Source: Congeria kusceri | Lineage: Eukaryota; Mollusca; Bivalvia; Myida; Dreissenidae | Length of the DNA: 64,000 nt | Assembly: GCA_027627225.1 (NCBI GenBank) | Contig: JAPFQT010000390.1 | Location: forward strand, 78,935-142,934 | Direction of reading: 5' to 3' | Notes under the pieces: generated by a model | Databases searched by the model: none | The model's input: the letters and a program-made list of their open reading frames with translations, nothing else | What the model was told of the DNA's origin: nothing | Shown here: in pieces, positions 49,887 to 61,768 of the stretch | How positions within the stretch are numbered: the stretch's first letter is position 1 | Layout of the letters: every line of letters begins with the position of its first letter | Position numbers and translations under genes: made by a program

Positions 49887-50058
49887 CAATATGGTCTGCT
49901 AAAGTAAAATTGTGTTGTTCATTTTCTTTCACATGAAATACACTGTTAATTATGGGACTGGCATCAAACAACGTAACCCAGATCATTGGATCAAATAATA
50001 TAAGTACGCAAATGAATTGATTTGGTTCGCCGACGTTTTGCTCAGAAAACTTGACCAT
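49887..50058 (-). CDS. Candidate first coding exon, unrecognised protein
   Basis: ATG at 50058-50056 has excellent context (ATCATGG) and 57 codons run to a consensus donor ATTG|GTAAGT at 49887/49886. The peptide (MVKFSEQNVGEPNQFICVL, ending NFTLADHI) is protein-like but matches no family I recognise. The longer frame 49786-50136 simply extends this exon into intron and upstream sequence. Confidence 0.3.
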
Positions 50059-50144
50059 GATTTTGAGTTGAAAACGACCAAGAAAAAAATCAAGATTAAT
50101 ATACAACCGAGACACACACTTTACAGAACTGCCCATTGACCCAT

Positions 50145-50411
50145 TTAAATTAAATGTGATAAATCTTTATGTGCTCGGCACGCATAGAGAAACAGCAATC
50201 CGGCCGAGTGGAGCAACTTTGAATTTGAAACACACAGACGGTGTTTCGCCATTTGCTTATGCAGTACATTAAGAAACCACTGTTCATAATAATCTGTGCG
50301 AAAGTGCTTGCCCAGTCGGACAAAGACCATGAAGCCGTCAACTGGCCCTAATACTTTGAACTTGTTCGAAAGAAATGTTTGCGGTAGTTTAATGATGCAA
50401 TAACTACACAC
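50145..50411 (-). other. Protein-like minus-strand frame of uncertain status
   Basis: About 75 codons after an AG at about 50361 (TTTCTTTCGAACAAG) read FKVLGPVDGFMVFVRLG... to TAA, with balanced composition. No ATG-led start or matching donor is convincing, and it is followed in another frame by the 50058 exon. It may be a gene fragment or upstream untranslated sequence. Confidence 0.2.
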
Positions 50412-50422
50412 AGAAGTTTATT

Positions 50423-50715
50423 TAAGAAATAATTTTCGATTCATCGTTGTTTATCTGCCAATATACAACGATTTGGAGTTCTGAAGCGTAGGAATTAGAA
50501 CAACAAAGAGTTGTTGATTGGTTGATAAACAACGATAATGCGAAAATTATTACGATTCTTACATGATTTTACAAATATATTTGCAATTGTAATGAGAACT
50601 GCATTTTACTCCACTCAGAATCAGGACTACTTTTTGCAATGTTTATTGGGAGGTTTAAAAACGAGAATTTTGTTCTTTGTCTATAGAAAAATTAGTGAGT
50701 ATATATCATGTTAAA
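50423..50715 (+). repeat. Fold-back dispersed repeat, copy 2
   Basis: AAGAAATAATTTTCGATTCA and its inverted partner (GATAAACAACGATAATGCGA, then AAAATTATTACG) enclose TATACAACGATTTGGAGTTC. The tail GAGAACTGCATTTTACTCCA..TCTATAGAAAAATTAG matches copies 1, 3 and the partial copy. Confidence 0.6.
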
Positions 50716-50939
50716 ATTGATTATATGAAAGTGTAGAATATGTTACAGTGAGTGATAAACTAGACTCGTAGAACATATTTGGAACAAACTTGAACATAAT
50801 CCAAATTTTCTGGAAATATTGAATGTCGCGAATTATTGACATCGGAATGTGAAAAATTATGTACATTGCCAGAGGCCTGCCTAGAAATACGCACGTACAT
50901 CTCTTCGAAAACTTATATTTAGTTTAAACCTATTGTTTA

Positions 50940-51520
50940 GCAGGACTTGTGAGCTTTCCTACCAATCCCGGCGTCGGCGCCTGACTTTGGTTAAAGTTTT
51001 TATTCAAAAGTATTGTAACTTCAAAACTACACAAGTTGTTCTCTTGAAACTTGAAATATACCTTTGACATCAACTCCAGTTTCAGGGGCACTATTGCCCA
51101 TAACTCTGTTTTGTATTGTGACAGTGTTTTGCCATTTTTTAACAAAGATTTTCTGGTAATAGTTTATATTCAAAAGTGTTGTAACTGCTGAACTATATAA
51201 GCTATTCACTTGAAACTTGGAATATACCTTTGTCATCAACTCAGTGTCAGGGGCAACATTCCTATAACTATAACTCTGTTTTGTATTTTGTCAGAGTTAT
51301 GACCCTTCTCACTTAAATTTTCTGGTTGAAGTTTGCATTCAAAATTCGTTTAACTTTAAAACTACCCGTACACAAGTTATTAACTACTTAAGGTTGAAAC
51401 ATGGAATAACTTGATGAAATAATTGCATAACTCAACTCAGTTTTGTATTGCCACTTTCCAAAATATGTACCAACTGAAATACTTAGAATATCCGAGCGCG
51501 CTGTCCTCTAACAGCTCTGG
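50940..51520 (+). mobile_element. Second copy of the intron-1 pearl/HINE-like element, 3 units
   Basis: GTGAGCTTTCCTACCAATCC and GGCGTCGGCGCCTG mark the 5' part; the tandem unit recurs near 51011, 51176 and 51344. The 3' end TACCAACTGAAATACTTAGA..CGAGCGCGCTGTCCTCTAACAG ends in a hairpin with one mismatch and CTCTGG. The first 5' subterminal repeat is missing, so this copy is 5' truncated and shorter than 695-1895. Confidence 0.7.
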
Positions 51521-51522
51521 TT

Positions 51523-51840
51523 TTAGTTCAATTGTGTCGAAAGCCATAGGCTTATGCACTTATCAATAAGTTCCCCCAGGGGGCGGGGAGCGGCGGGCAT
51601 ATACGGGACTTTGACTAAACGCGATTCCCGACAGGCGGGAATTTCATACGCCGAATAATTCTGGGTCCGAGGAAATAGACTTCGTCGGATTTTAGATCCC
51701 GGCAATATAGGGCCCCACAAGCTGTGGAGATTTAAAATAAAGTGTTTGACTCTTGGGTGGGACATTAGACCCCAAAGAATAAAATTAGTCGAATTCCCCT
51801 TCTCCAACGGGGGGAAACATTGATAGGTGTACAATTAAGG
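51523..51840 (-). other. GC-rich stretch with an unrecognised 103-codon frame
   Basis: 51560-51830 is GC-rich for this window and holds a minus-strand frame (MYTYQCFPPLEKGNST..) plus a small hairpin ATTCCCG-ACAG-GCGGGAAT near 51622-51641. It abuts the element ending at 51520. I recognise no family; captured or transposon-derived sequence is possible. Confidence 0.25.
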
Positions 51841-52417
51841 CATTTTCGACTCCATTTCCTGGAACAATCAGAACTTGGTGTCTTATGAGAAAGATTATTC
51901 TTTCCATAGAAGCCATTTCAATTACATTTTTGCCATTCCAGAAATATCATTTATTTTCAAGGCAGAATAGTGCCCGCTCTATCGACCGCGTATTGCAGAT
52001 TCAACCCCTTTGGCGGCTTGCATGTTGAAATATTCTGAGATTTAAGCCAAAAGATTATTTTGAAATGCTCAATTTATAGTTCTAACAATGCATGTTTGTA
52101 GAAGAAACCTCAAAGTGAATTTTGTTGCAATGTTTCATTCAACTGTTTGTAGATGGAAAATTGTATATTTCTGTTAGTAACGTTATTGCGATTAAATAAT
52201 TTTAAAAATTAATAATTAATAATTCTCAAACGCAAATTCTGACTTATGTTCATTTTAAGTTAAGACTGACTTACGAATCTTAATGAATACGGGCCCAAGT
52301 GTCTCTTGAAAACAAACCGGAAGCCAAAAAACGCTTTCCTGCATGTCACTGCACTGCCAGAATAAACGCTTAATTAAAAATTTTCTACTACGACAACATC
52401 AATAACAACAACAATAA

Positions 52418-52419
52418 CC

Positions 52420-52494
<75 letters not shown>
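52418..52494 (+). repeat. (AAT)n microsatellite
   Basis: About 25 uninterrupted TAA/AAT triplets. The minus-strand poly-Leu frame across it is an artefact. Confidence 0.95.
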
Positions 52495-52499
52495 GTTCT

Positions 52500-54489
52500 T
52501 CATCACTTTCGATGTCATCATCATAACCCATCATCAAAATCATGAAAAACAACAACAACGTAATACTCATTCTTCAAGGTGTCCTGTAAACGTAATAAAC
52601 TACATTTAATACATTTATATTCCAATAATTTTACTGAACATTTTACTCGTTTTCTTATTTTATTACCGTGATTTCTTTCAGCTGTTGACTGTTAACCATC
52701 GGTGTCGCTCTCAAAGATGGAATTCTTTGTGAAATGCACCGATTTTCTATTTTAGGGAAATAAGCTCATTGATTTTACCGCTAGAAATGTTTCACGTCAC
52801 ATCGACAGCTATCAAATATATACATGTTTTATTTTTTATGTGAAACGTTTATTTATTTCAGTGAATATATCGTATTCTGTACACCGTTGCCATTTTTGAT
52901 AAAGACACACTACCGTTCTACATAGCTGAATCGCATGTAAAGTCTGGAGTCAGTAAACGACCTGAGGTCGTCTGTTTTAATCCGGGACATATTTCTTACT
53001 TTTTCTTCTTCATAAGTGTTTATCGTTAGCGAAACAAAAAGCATATTTGTTTCTTCTTTGTTATTATGACGATGTTACTTCTTAGTTCTTACACTCGCAT
53101 TTTTTAATTGCTGTTGTAAACGATGACCATAAATGTTCAAATGTTGCAGATTGGGCGATTAATTTTACCAAAATAATGACGGGTGTAGGCGAAGAGACAA
53201 CTTGCGTTTAGACGTTTTTGTAACAAATGTACTCTTGGGTAACATCCTAAGTGACCCTTTCAGCAGCAGATATACTCCTTTTACCATTTGATCTTTAAAC
53301 TTGGCCGAAAATTCGGATTATAGCTTTAGGTCACACGTGCCGATTTAGGTCAAACCAAACATCCGGAAAAAACCTTCTTCGATATCCAAACTTCTAACTA
53401 AATATGTCGGATATGGCAGGATGTAAACAGTTTTGCTATAACATGTAATTTTAAAGGTGGAAATATAACATTTCGCATCGTATGAACATTACAAATTTAG
53501 ATGTTCTTAGGATTACGTGTCGCTGTGAAACCGGCGTTTCTTTGAAGTGGCTTCTCATGATTATGTTAGTTTGTGCCGCCGGATGATAGGCCTAAATACG
53601 GAGTTTAAGTATCACTTTGTTAATTGGGACAACTTGGAACAAAAATTGTCATATGAACAAACAACAAAAACAAGAACGTTATAATCTGCCGGCTACGTGT
53701 TGTTGACATGCATCAAGTGTACGAATGAGATCATCGTTTGGGCCTGCCTTTATCTGTCTTCTGTCGTTATTGCAGACCAATGTATAATGTGACAGACCCA
53801 ATGGCCACAGCAGCATTACAATATGTGTGAAGTTTGTTTGAGCATAAAACCTTTAGTCAGAGGAAAGATGCAAATGCCATATTGTATTACATCCATTTTT
53901 CTGATATAGATGAGGTGATCTGTTTGGCACAAAAAGCGAGCCATACATTTTATAGAAGAACTGACTGCATGCAGAAGTTTTACAATGATTACTAAAAGTG
54001 GAAAAAAAAATTGGCATTACAGATGTTAGATTTCTATTTAGAATGCATATCGGAATCAAATAGACTGGTCTTTTATAATTTTATAAACAAACACTGATTT
54101 TAAAACTGCAACTCTATTTTGTTTAACATTGTCAAGTTTTATCATGTTGAAGCATGTCCCTTGAGCTTGGTTAAAGGAACACATTGTTTGAAACCCAACA
54201 CATCCATTAATATCTTAACTGGAATGTATTCATGCATTACGTGCGTACGACTTTCACTGAACGTGTACATGGAACAGTTAAAGGCGACGCAAAGAATGAC
54301 TGTACAGCATATTGTCCATCCAAGAAAAGATACCATGATTGTTTCGAACAGTGTACCGGTTTGTGGCGATCGGGCACTAACACCTGATTTCGATACTTGC
54401 ATTTCAAAGAAAACACAATTGAAGCCCGTTTAACAAAATGATGCGGAACGGGTTGACCACAGTTTGGTATGAGTCGACCTGTCGATAAA
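52500..54489. other. Unassigned stretch with ambiguous overlapping frames
   Basis: Contains the perfect palindrome ACGACCTGAGGTCGT at 52957-52971 and, at 54119-54433 plus and 54142-54402 minus, two overlapping frames of 104 and 86 codons. Neither has splice support or a recognisable motif, so no gene is called. Confidence 0.35.
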
Positions 54490-54684
54490 GCGCACTGTAG
54501 GATCATATTTTTCACAAATCATATTTTTCGCACGCCTGTCAAGAATAGGATCTCATTGGTCACATTTATAAGTGTGAAGAATGTTATCGGCCAAAAAGGG
54601 GGGTAAGTAGACGGATCACATTGTAATTGAAATTGTATCGCGACAAACAATGATATCATTATTTGGAGCATAATTATACAGTAA

Positions 54685-54835
54685 TCATTATCAGCATCAT
54701 TATCGTCGTCGTCATCATTATCATCATCATCATTATCATCGTCACTATTATAACCATCGTCATCATCATCATCGTCAGCATAATTATTTTCGTCATCACC
54801 ATTTTTATCATTTTACGTAACGTCACCATCAGTAT
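54685..54835 (+). repeat. Imperfect (ATC)n tract
   Basis: ATCATCATC with frequent ATT, GTC and ACC interruptions for about 150 bp, inside the 54496-55692 element. It gives a spurious Ile-rich frame. Confidence 0.8.
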
Positions 54836-55154
54836 GGCCATCACTATGAAAAACTAAGCCATATTTAGGAGCTACTTATGTATGCATGCGCTTAATCGTA
54901 AGTCAAAACGTTTGTATGGTCTAATTAGGAAATAGAAATGCATATGTACTCGCGTATATCCATACGAATGTACACCTTTTTATTGGGATACTAACCAATG
55001 TACGCATCCAAACGTACGTACAAACAAACGTCCTATTTTTATTATTAAAACCAAAATAACCATACATATGTCCGCTCGAACTAGAATATGCATATACAGG
55101 GACGGTAATATAATGATCTCCGCACATTTTAGTACGTACGTTTGGACATTATTG

Positions 55155-55410
55155 TAGCGTAGCGTACCGTACCTTCCGTATCATATCGTACCGTACCGTA
55201 TCGTTTCTTACGGTATCGTACCGTACCTAACCGTACCGTACCTAACCGTATCGTACCGTACATTTCCATACCACAGCATTACAAACCATACCGAACATGC
55301 CATGCTATGCCATGCCATGACATGCCATACCACGCCATACCTTACCAAACCGTACCATACTTAACCGTCCGATACCGTGCCGTACCATACCATGCATATC
55401 GAAACGTACC
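55155..55410 (+). repeat. Degenerate pentameric (ACCGT/CCATA)n array
   Basis: CGTACCGTACC, TATCGTACCGTACC and later CATACCATACC/CATGCCATGCC variants fill about 250 bp. The left half is CCGTA-like and drifts to CCATG/CCATA to the right, a gradient of unit types within one array. Confidence 0.75.
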
Positions 55411-56004
55411 GTAAATCATCCACATTTGTTTTGCGGACTCATACAGTGTGACAAATATGATTATGATGTAGCAAATTCACTATTTTGAAAATGTGAACAC
55501 TTTTTTTCATGTGTGAAGAATATGATTTGAGTGCATATCAAAAACTGGACTCGATCACACATTTCACAGAAAATGTGAAGAATGAGATTGCGATATGTGA
55601 AGAATGAGATCCTATTTTTCACACCTGTGAAAAATGAGATCATATTTTTTACATGTGTGAAAAATAGGATTTGTGAAAAATATGGTCCTACAGCTCACTT
55701 ATATTTCTCATTATAACAGTTCAGCAATCTGGAGTCTAGTTGATAAGCCCCATAAATTGACAACAGTAATGGGAAATTATTACTAATGTATTTCATATTT
55801 GAAGGCAAATGGCTATTTAAAAAGTGTGTTAATCATAACCACTGCAAAGGATGTACTGTTTTGATAGCGTTGGTTTTTGCCGGCGTAAGCTGCCATAGCA
55901 GAGGTCTACGAAATCGGAGTGCTTTTTAGTTCAAATTTATTATATTCTTTTATTTCTTTTTCATCAGTAACTAAAATATAATTTTTTGGTAATAAATCTA
56001 TTGT

Positions 56005-56612
56005 CTCCTGGTTGCGTTCCGTCGTTGTGTTGCCTGTTTGTGTTCCGTGGTTGAGTCGCCTGGTTGTGTTACGTCGTTGTTTCGCCTGGTTGTGTTCAAT
56101 CGTTGTGTCGCCTGGTTGTGTTCCGTAGTTGTATCACTTGGCTGTATTCTGTCGTTGTTTAACTTCGTTGCATACCGCAGTTGTATCACTTGGTTGCATA
56201 ACGCAATTGTATCACTTGTTTGCATACCGCATTTGTATCACTTGGTTGCATAACGCAGTTTTATCACTTGGTTGCATAACGCAGTTGCCTCACTTGGCTG
56301 TATAACACAGTTGTTTCACTTGGTTGCATAACGCATTTGTATCACTTGGCTGTATATCACAGTTGTATCACTTGGTTGCATAACGCAGTTAAATCACTTG
56401 GTTGCATAACCCATTTATATCACTTAGCTGTATACCGCAGTTGTTTCACTTGGTTGCATAACGCAGTTGTATCACTTGGTTGCATAACGCAGTTGTATCA
56501 CTTAGCTGTATACCGTCGTTTTGTAACTTCGTTGTATACCGCAGTTGTATCACTTGGTTGCATAACGCAGTTGTATCATTAGGTTGTACAACGTGGTTGT
56601 ATCACCTGGCTG
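56005..56612 (+). repeat. 26-bp minisatellite, about 23 copies
   Basis: Unit GTTGTATCACTTGGTTGCATAACGCA with variants GTGTCGCCTGGTTGTGTTCC at the left edge and TTGGCTGTATACC in the middle. The variants are spatially clustered. Frames across it on either strand are artefacts. Confidence 0.85.
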
Positions 56613-56857
56613 TATTATGTTTCATATAATGAGATACCATCGGTTATTGCTGCATATTTGTAACGACTTATTGCGAATCGATAGTTAAAGGTCTCACAAC
56701 ACCATACTGTAGTATAATATCCATTTTTAGGAAATAACCTATTTCTCAAGCAATACTTCGGGGTGAAAAACCTGAGCCGCGAACATTTAAATCCGCTTTT
56801 TCGATGACTATCCATGGTTTCATTTTGATGAGTGTTTTATTTTTAATACAAAATATA

Positions 56858-57536
56858 CAGTGGAAGTTTTCTTATATTGCTATATAGACAACTTGGAAAA
56901 ACTTGTCCGAAACAATTGGCTGGATTTCAAAACAACTTCACTGGAATGTTCCTGGGCGGACTACCTACTTAATGTCAGTATTGTGATTCGTTAGCAAAAC
57001 ATGGCCGCCAGGAGACGGGTCAGTTTTCCTTATATGGCTTAATTTTGAAATTGTTCTTGTCCGAAACCACTGGCTGGATTTCACAGAAATGTTCCTTGGC
57101 GGACCATCTACCAAATTTCTTTAAAATATTTTGATTCATTAACAAACATATACTTGTCAGAAAAAATGATCAGAAAACACTGTTTGGATTTGAAATAAAT
57201 TTTACATAAATATTCCTTTGCTGGAAGTTTTCCTTATATGGCTCTATTGAAAATCTTTTTGTTTATAATCACTTGTTGTACCAAATTATTTCAAAACATT
57301 TGATTTTTTAATTTTCTTTGCGACTAAATGTATTTGGAAATAAGTTCAAAGAAATGTTTCTTGGATAACTGTCGACCAATTTCCCTCTAATTATTTTGTT
57401 TCGCTAAAAAGATGGCTATAAGTGGTTAATCGTCGGCAGCTTAGCTTCAAACATGTTATAACATCCTATAATTTTTACAAGCCAGCATTATTCATAAAAC
57501 TCAGGTTAGCGACCCAGGGCCATTTTGGCCATCTTG
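56858..57536 (+). mobile_element. Pearl-like element, 3' part with ~160-bp units
   Basis: Units marked by GGCTGGATTTC(AAAA) and AACATGGCCGCCAGG recur near 56910, 57070 and 57180. The 3' end has CTCAGGTTAGC (57500-57510), a hairpin GGCCA-TTT-TGGCC and CTTG at 57536, the same terminus as the 18819 element although the internal unit is different. No 5' end is seen. Confidence 0.65.
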
Positions 57537-57537
57537 T

Positions 57538-57690
57538 TAGCTCACGTGAGCAGAAAGTGCTCAAGGGTGAGCTATTCTGGTCAGTCACCGTCCGTCGTCG
57601 TCGTCCGTTGTCGTCGTCGTCGTCGTCGTCCTTCGTCGTCAACAATTAACTTGTTATTGCCGAATATTTTGTCAGGTCATGTTTGAATCG
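57538..57690 (+). mobile_element. Pearl-like element, 5' end fragment with (CGT)n tract
   Basis: TAGCTCACGTGAGCAGAAAG, GGGTGAGCTATTCTGG and then a CCGTCCGTCGTCGTCGTC run are the standard 5' end. It begins one base after the previous element ends. It is cut off by a fold-back repeat at about 57691; its 3' part might be 60635-61622. Confidence 0.6.
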
Positions 57691-58062
57691 AAATTTTCTT
57701 CTCATTATCGTTGTTTATCGGCTGATGTGGTATATTAAATCACGCGGACTAACGCCCTTATTAAGAAATAATTTCCGATTTATCGTTGTTTATCGGCCAG
57801 TAAACAACGTTAGCCCGAGTTGTTTCATAACCACGCATCAGAACGACAAAGATTTGTTTATTAGCCGATAAACAATGATAATACGAAAATTATTTTGATT
57901 CTAATATTATTTGACATATATTTTTGCAATTGTTATTCGAACTACTTCTTACTATGCTCCGCTCAGAATCGGGACTTCTTTTTGCGTTGTTTATTGGGTA
58001 GTTTAACAAAGATTATTTTTTGTTCTGTGTCTAAAGAAAAATTGGCGAGTATCATGTTAGAA
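57691..58062 (+). repeat. Fold-back dispersed repeat, copy 3 (with partial duplicate)
   Basis: Carries AAGAAATAATTTCCGATTTA, the inverted arm GATAAACAATGATAATACGA, and the TATGCTCCGCTCAGAATCGG tail. An extra partial arm (TTATCGTTGTTTATCGGCTG) sits just upstream at about 57705. Confidence 0.6.
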
Positions 58063-58682
58063 TGTTGTGTAGCGAACGAATGCAATGTGTTTCGATGAAA
58101 ATATTCACTCTCTATTTCCTAATGCAATAAGGCGACTTGTTTATCAACATACGGCCGTCGTCTGGAAACAACATTGTCCAAAAAACTTTACTATAATACC
58201 ATACCAGTAGTGATTGTATTAAGGAACAAGTCATTTAGAAAAACGATTACCTTCAAAAAAGGTTATGCAACTTTACACTACCTTGCTTCCTCATTGATTT
58301 CATTTTGTTATTTTATTTTTTCGTTGACCAATTTCTTTAATATCGTAACTGAAGGACAATTGTTTTATTTAAAATGTTATGCCATTTCTTTTAAGCTAAT
58401 GTAATTTGCTGTCAGGATTTTATTATTTTATCAGTTTACATTATTACAGAAAATGTCTTAAACTGTAAACAGAACACTTTTAAATGTGATTCTATTATTG
58501 CTTATTAAACAGTTGTGACCACGGAGCATTTACCTCATGCTGAAATAAGCTTTAGTGTATTTGTCAGTAAGGTATGTATTGTCTTCTAAAAATGTCAGAA
58601 TGTTTCACTCGATGGATGCATGAATGTTGCACGTTTATTAATGTGACGTTCGTCATTTACAATGTAGAAGTTAATATATTTT
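58063..58682. other. Unassigned AT-rich stretch
   Basis: Between the fold-back repeat and the next pearl-like element. No supported gene; the 76-codon frame at 58174-58404 is hydrophobic and AT-driven. Confidence 0.45.
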
Positions 58683-60128
58683 TAGCTCATCTGAGCACAA
58701 CGTGCTCATGGTGAGCTTTTGTGATCACCTTTCGTCCGTCGTGCGTCGTCCGTCGTGCGTCGTGCGTCAACCTTTTCATTCAAACAACATCTCCTCCTAA
58801 ACCGCTGTTCAGATTTTCACCAAACTTCATAGGAATGATTCTTGGATGACCCTTTTTCAAAATTGTTCAAATTGTTTCGGTCAGATGCATATGTAGGTCA
58901 CCAGAGCTAAAAATAGATTTAAAAAGTGAAAACTTCTTCTCTGAAACTGCATGGCTGAAAGCCTCATATTTGGTATGTGACATCCTCTTGTGGTCCTCTA
59001 CAAAGATTGTTCAAATGATGCCCCCGCGGTCAAAACTGGTCACGCCCCGGGGTTCACATGGTTTATATATCTTCTATAGCAAAATGATTTTAAAAATCTT
59101 CTCCTCTGAGACCGCAAGGCCCAGAGGTTTCATATTTGGTACGTAACATTGCATAGTGGACCTCTACAAAGATTGTTCAAATGATGCCCCTGGGGTCCGA
59201 CCTGGCCGCGCCCCGGGGGTCACATGGTTTATATAGTCTTAAATATCTAAATGACTTTAAAAATCTTCTTCTCTGAAACCGCAAGGCCCAGAGGTTTGGT
59301 ATTTGGTTGGTAACATTGTATAGGGGTCCTCTACAAAGATTGTTCAAATGATGCCCCTAGGGTCAAAACTGGCCACGCCCCGGGGGTCACATTGTTTATA
59401 TAGACCTAAATGGCATAATTACTTCAAAAATCTTCTCATCAGAAACTGCAAGGCCTAGAGGTTTCATATTTGGAATGTAACATTGCATAGTGGTCCTCTT
59501 TAATGACTTTGAAAATCTTGTTCTCTGAAACGGCAAGGCTCAGAGGTTTGGTATTTGGTTGGTAACATTGTATAAGGGTCATCTACAACGAGTGTTCAAA
59601 TGATGTCCCTGGGGTCAAAACTGGCCACGCCCTGAGGGTCACATTGTTTATATAGACTTAATAGCAAAATTACTTCAAAAATCTTTCGTCTGACACCGCA
59701 ATGCCCAGAGGTTTCATATTTGGTATGTAACATTGCATAGTGGTTCTCTAAGAGCATTGTTCAAATGATGCCCCTGGAGTAAAAAGAAGACACCCCCCGG
59801 GGTCACATGGTTTCTATAGACTTATATGGAACGTGAGCTTTGAAAATCTCCTCCTCTGAAACCGTAAGGCCCAGAGGTTTCATATTTGGCATGAAAATTG
59901 TATAGTGGTCCTCAACAAATATTTTTCAAATTATGCCCCTGGAGTAAAACGTGGCCACGCCGTGTGGGTCACATGGTTTATATAGACTATAAACATCTTC
60001 TCCTTAAACTGCAAGGTCCAGATCTTTATACTCAGGTAAGTGGTTTAGTGCCATTCGGCCCTCTTGTTATAAGCCATTATGATGCCTTTTACTCAGGTGA
60101 GCGACCTAGGGCCATCATGGCTCTCTTG
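58683..60128 (+). mobile_element. Pearl/HINE-like element, 1.45 kb, ~6 units (same family as 18819-21320)
   Basis: Starts TAGCTCATCTGAGCACAACG, then CGTCCGTCGTGCGTCGTCCG. Units marked GATGCCCC lie near 59017, 59183, 59350, 59605, 59767 and 59932; one interval is irregular. Ends with CTCAGGTGAGC (60092-60102), hairpin AGGGCCA-TCA-TGGCTCT and CTCTTG at 60128. As in the 18819 copy, a second 3' terminus ends 62 bases earlier at 60066. Confidence 0.75.
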
Positions 60129-60324
60129 TTTATAAATGTATTGGCAATTTTTTCAGAGTGCCTTTCTGAAAAGTAGCCGGCATTACTGTTCATTGTTTCA
60201 TGTTTCATGCACATTGTTTTCTCCGTTAATGGTCAAATGGTTTCACTTAAATACACATATCATCTAAAATGTTTGTGATTTATTTGTCAATTTAAAAGGA
60301 CTGTCATACTCCGTGGCCCTGCAC

Positions 60325-60600
60325 TCTAAAGGTCTTATAGCGCCTCCTGTCATACGCGACAGAACTCCCGATGCCTTCCCAACTTCCGCTTCGACGCGGT
60401 ATATCAATATCATTCCTTCCGGTTTCCGGAACTGTCGTCTGCACTAATTGTAGTATGTGCGTCTGCTGCGTGTCACGTGTCTAATGTTGGATTAAAACAT
60501 CTGAAAAGGTCGAACCTGAAGTCAACAAACCGGAAGCGAGTGACTCGAATTAACCGTCCTGACCTCTGCATCTTCGTCTTACCCCGTATAGACTGGTACA
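60325..60600. repeat. Dispersed repeat shared with 42430-42700
   Basis: Diverged copy containing GGTCTTATAGCGCCTCCTGT, AACTGTCGTCTGCAC, AAACCGGAAGCGAGTGACTC and CCCCGTATAGACTGG. It is directly followed by pearl-like internal sequence. Confidence 0.5.
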
Positions 60601-60634
60601 CTTGCACCAAGCTTCTCGACGACAACACGTGCAC

Positions 60635-61622
60635 GATAGTCCGTCGTTCGTTGTTTGTTGTTCATCGTCAAACATTTACTTCAAAATAATTATTTTCTGA
60701 AACTGTTTGGTGGATTTTAACCAAGCATGGCAACTAAAAGCTAACAAATGTATAAAAAAAATGTTTAGAAATCTTCTCAGACGAAACCACATACTGGATT
60801 TAAAAATAGCTTTCACATAGATGTTTCTTGCTAGACCCTCCTTTAAATCATTTTGAAATGTTCAAAAACATGGCCGCCGTGTGGGGGGGGGGGGGGGCTT
60901 GGCAGTTTTCCTAATATATGGCTTTATTAAAACCTTTGAAAATCTTCTCAGAAACAACGTGGTTGCTTTCAAAATAGTTTTCACAGAAATGTCAGTTTGA
61001 TTTGCTAAAAAGCATGGCAGTTTTCCATATATGGCAATATTTAAAACTTTGAAAATGTTCTTCTCAGAAACCACTTGCTGGATTTTAAAATGGTTTCTTA
61101 GAAATGTTCCTTGGGTGACCCTATACCGAATTCCTTCAATTTTTTCCTTTGTTAAAAACATGGCAACCAGGAGGTCTGGAATTCTGCTTATATTGCTATA
61201 AAGAAAACTATGAAAATCTTCCTGACAGAAACCAACCAGTTACTGGATTTCAAAATAATTTCACAAAAATGTTCCTTTGGTGACCGTGTACTAAATTCCT
61301 TCAGAACAAAAAGATTCGTTAAATAATTTTGGCAGCAAGGGAGTTAACCTTATAAGGTTGTATTGGAAACTTTTGAAAATCTTTTTGTCTGTAACCACTT
61401 GCGGATTTCGAAATAATTTCACATACATGTTCCTTTTGTGACTCTCTACCAAATGCGTTTAAATCTTTTTGATTCATTAAAAGGTCACCAGTGGCGATGC
61501 AGTTTTCCTTATATCGCTATCAGTATGTACTTCAAACATATCTGAATACGTTTTACATTTCTACAAGCCACTACGATTCATTTCACTCAGGTGAGCGTCC
61601 CAGGGCCATCTTGACCCTCTTG
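60635..61622 (+). mobile_element. Pearl-like element, 5'-incomplete, ~160-bp units
   Basis: GTCCGTCGTTCGTTGTTTG followed by about six irregular units (GGATTTTAAAATGGTTTC, AAACATGGCAACCAGGAGG markers) of the same type as 56858-57536. The 3' end has CTCAGGTGAGC (61586-61596), a near-perfect hairpin at 61602-61618 and CTCTTG at 61622. A G15 run at 60883-60897 lies inside. Confidence 0.65.
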
Positions 61623-61768
61623 TTTTTAAAATGTCGTTCATATGCATGGTCTATGATTATTATAACATATACCTGATAGAAATCTTAATTTGATAATTCA
61701 TATACAATCTAGCACGAGTAGCAAGAATTATCTGCAGTAACTTCGGACAACAGTCAGTTTAGTTAGTC

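Larger units (their letters stand above)
54496..55692. mobile_element. 1.2-kb terminal-inverted-repeat element packed with microsatellites
   Basis: Left end TGTAGGATCATATTTTTCAC and right end GTGAAAAATATGGTCCTACA are inverted, homologous to the ends at 15393 and 15674. Imperfect flanking hexamers GCGCAC (54490-54495) and GCTCAC (55693-55698) may be the target duplication. The ends hold the same ATTCTTCACA-type inner repeats, while the centre carries an (ATC)n-like tract and a CCGTA array. No transposase frame. Confidence 0.65.

Noticed and set aside
52388..52570. Poly-Leu frame
   Set aside because: Translation of the (AAT)n microsatellite.
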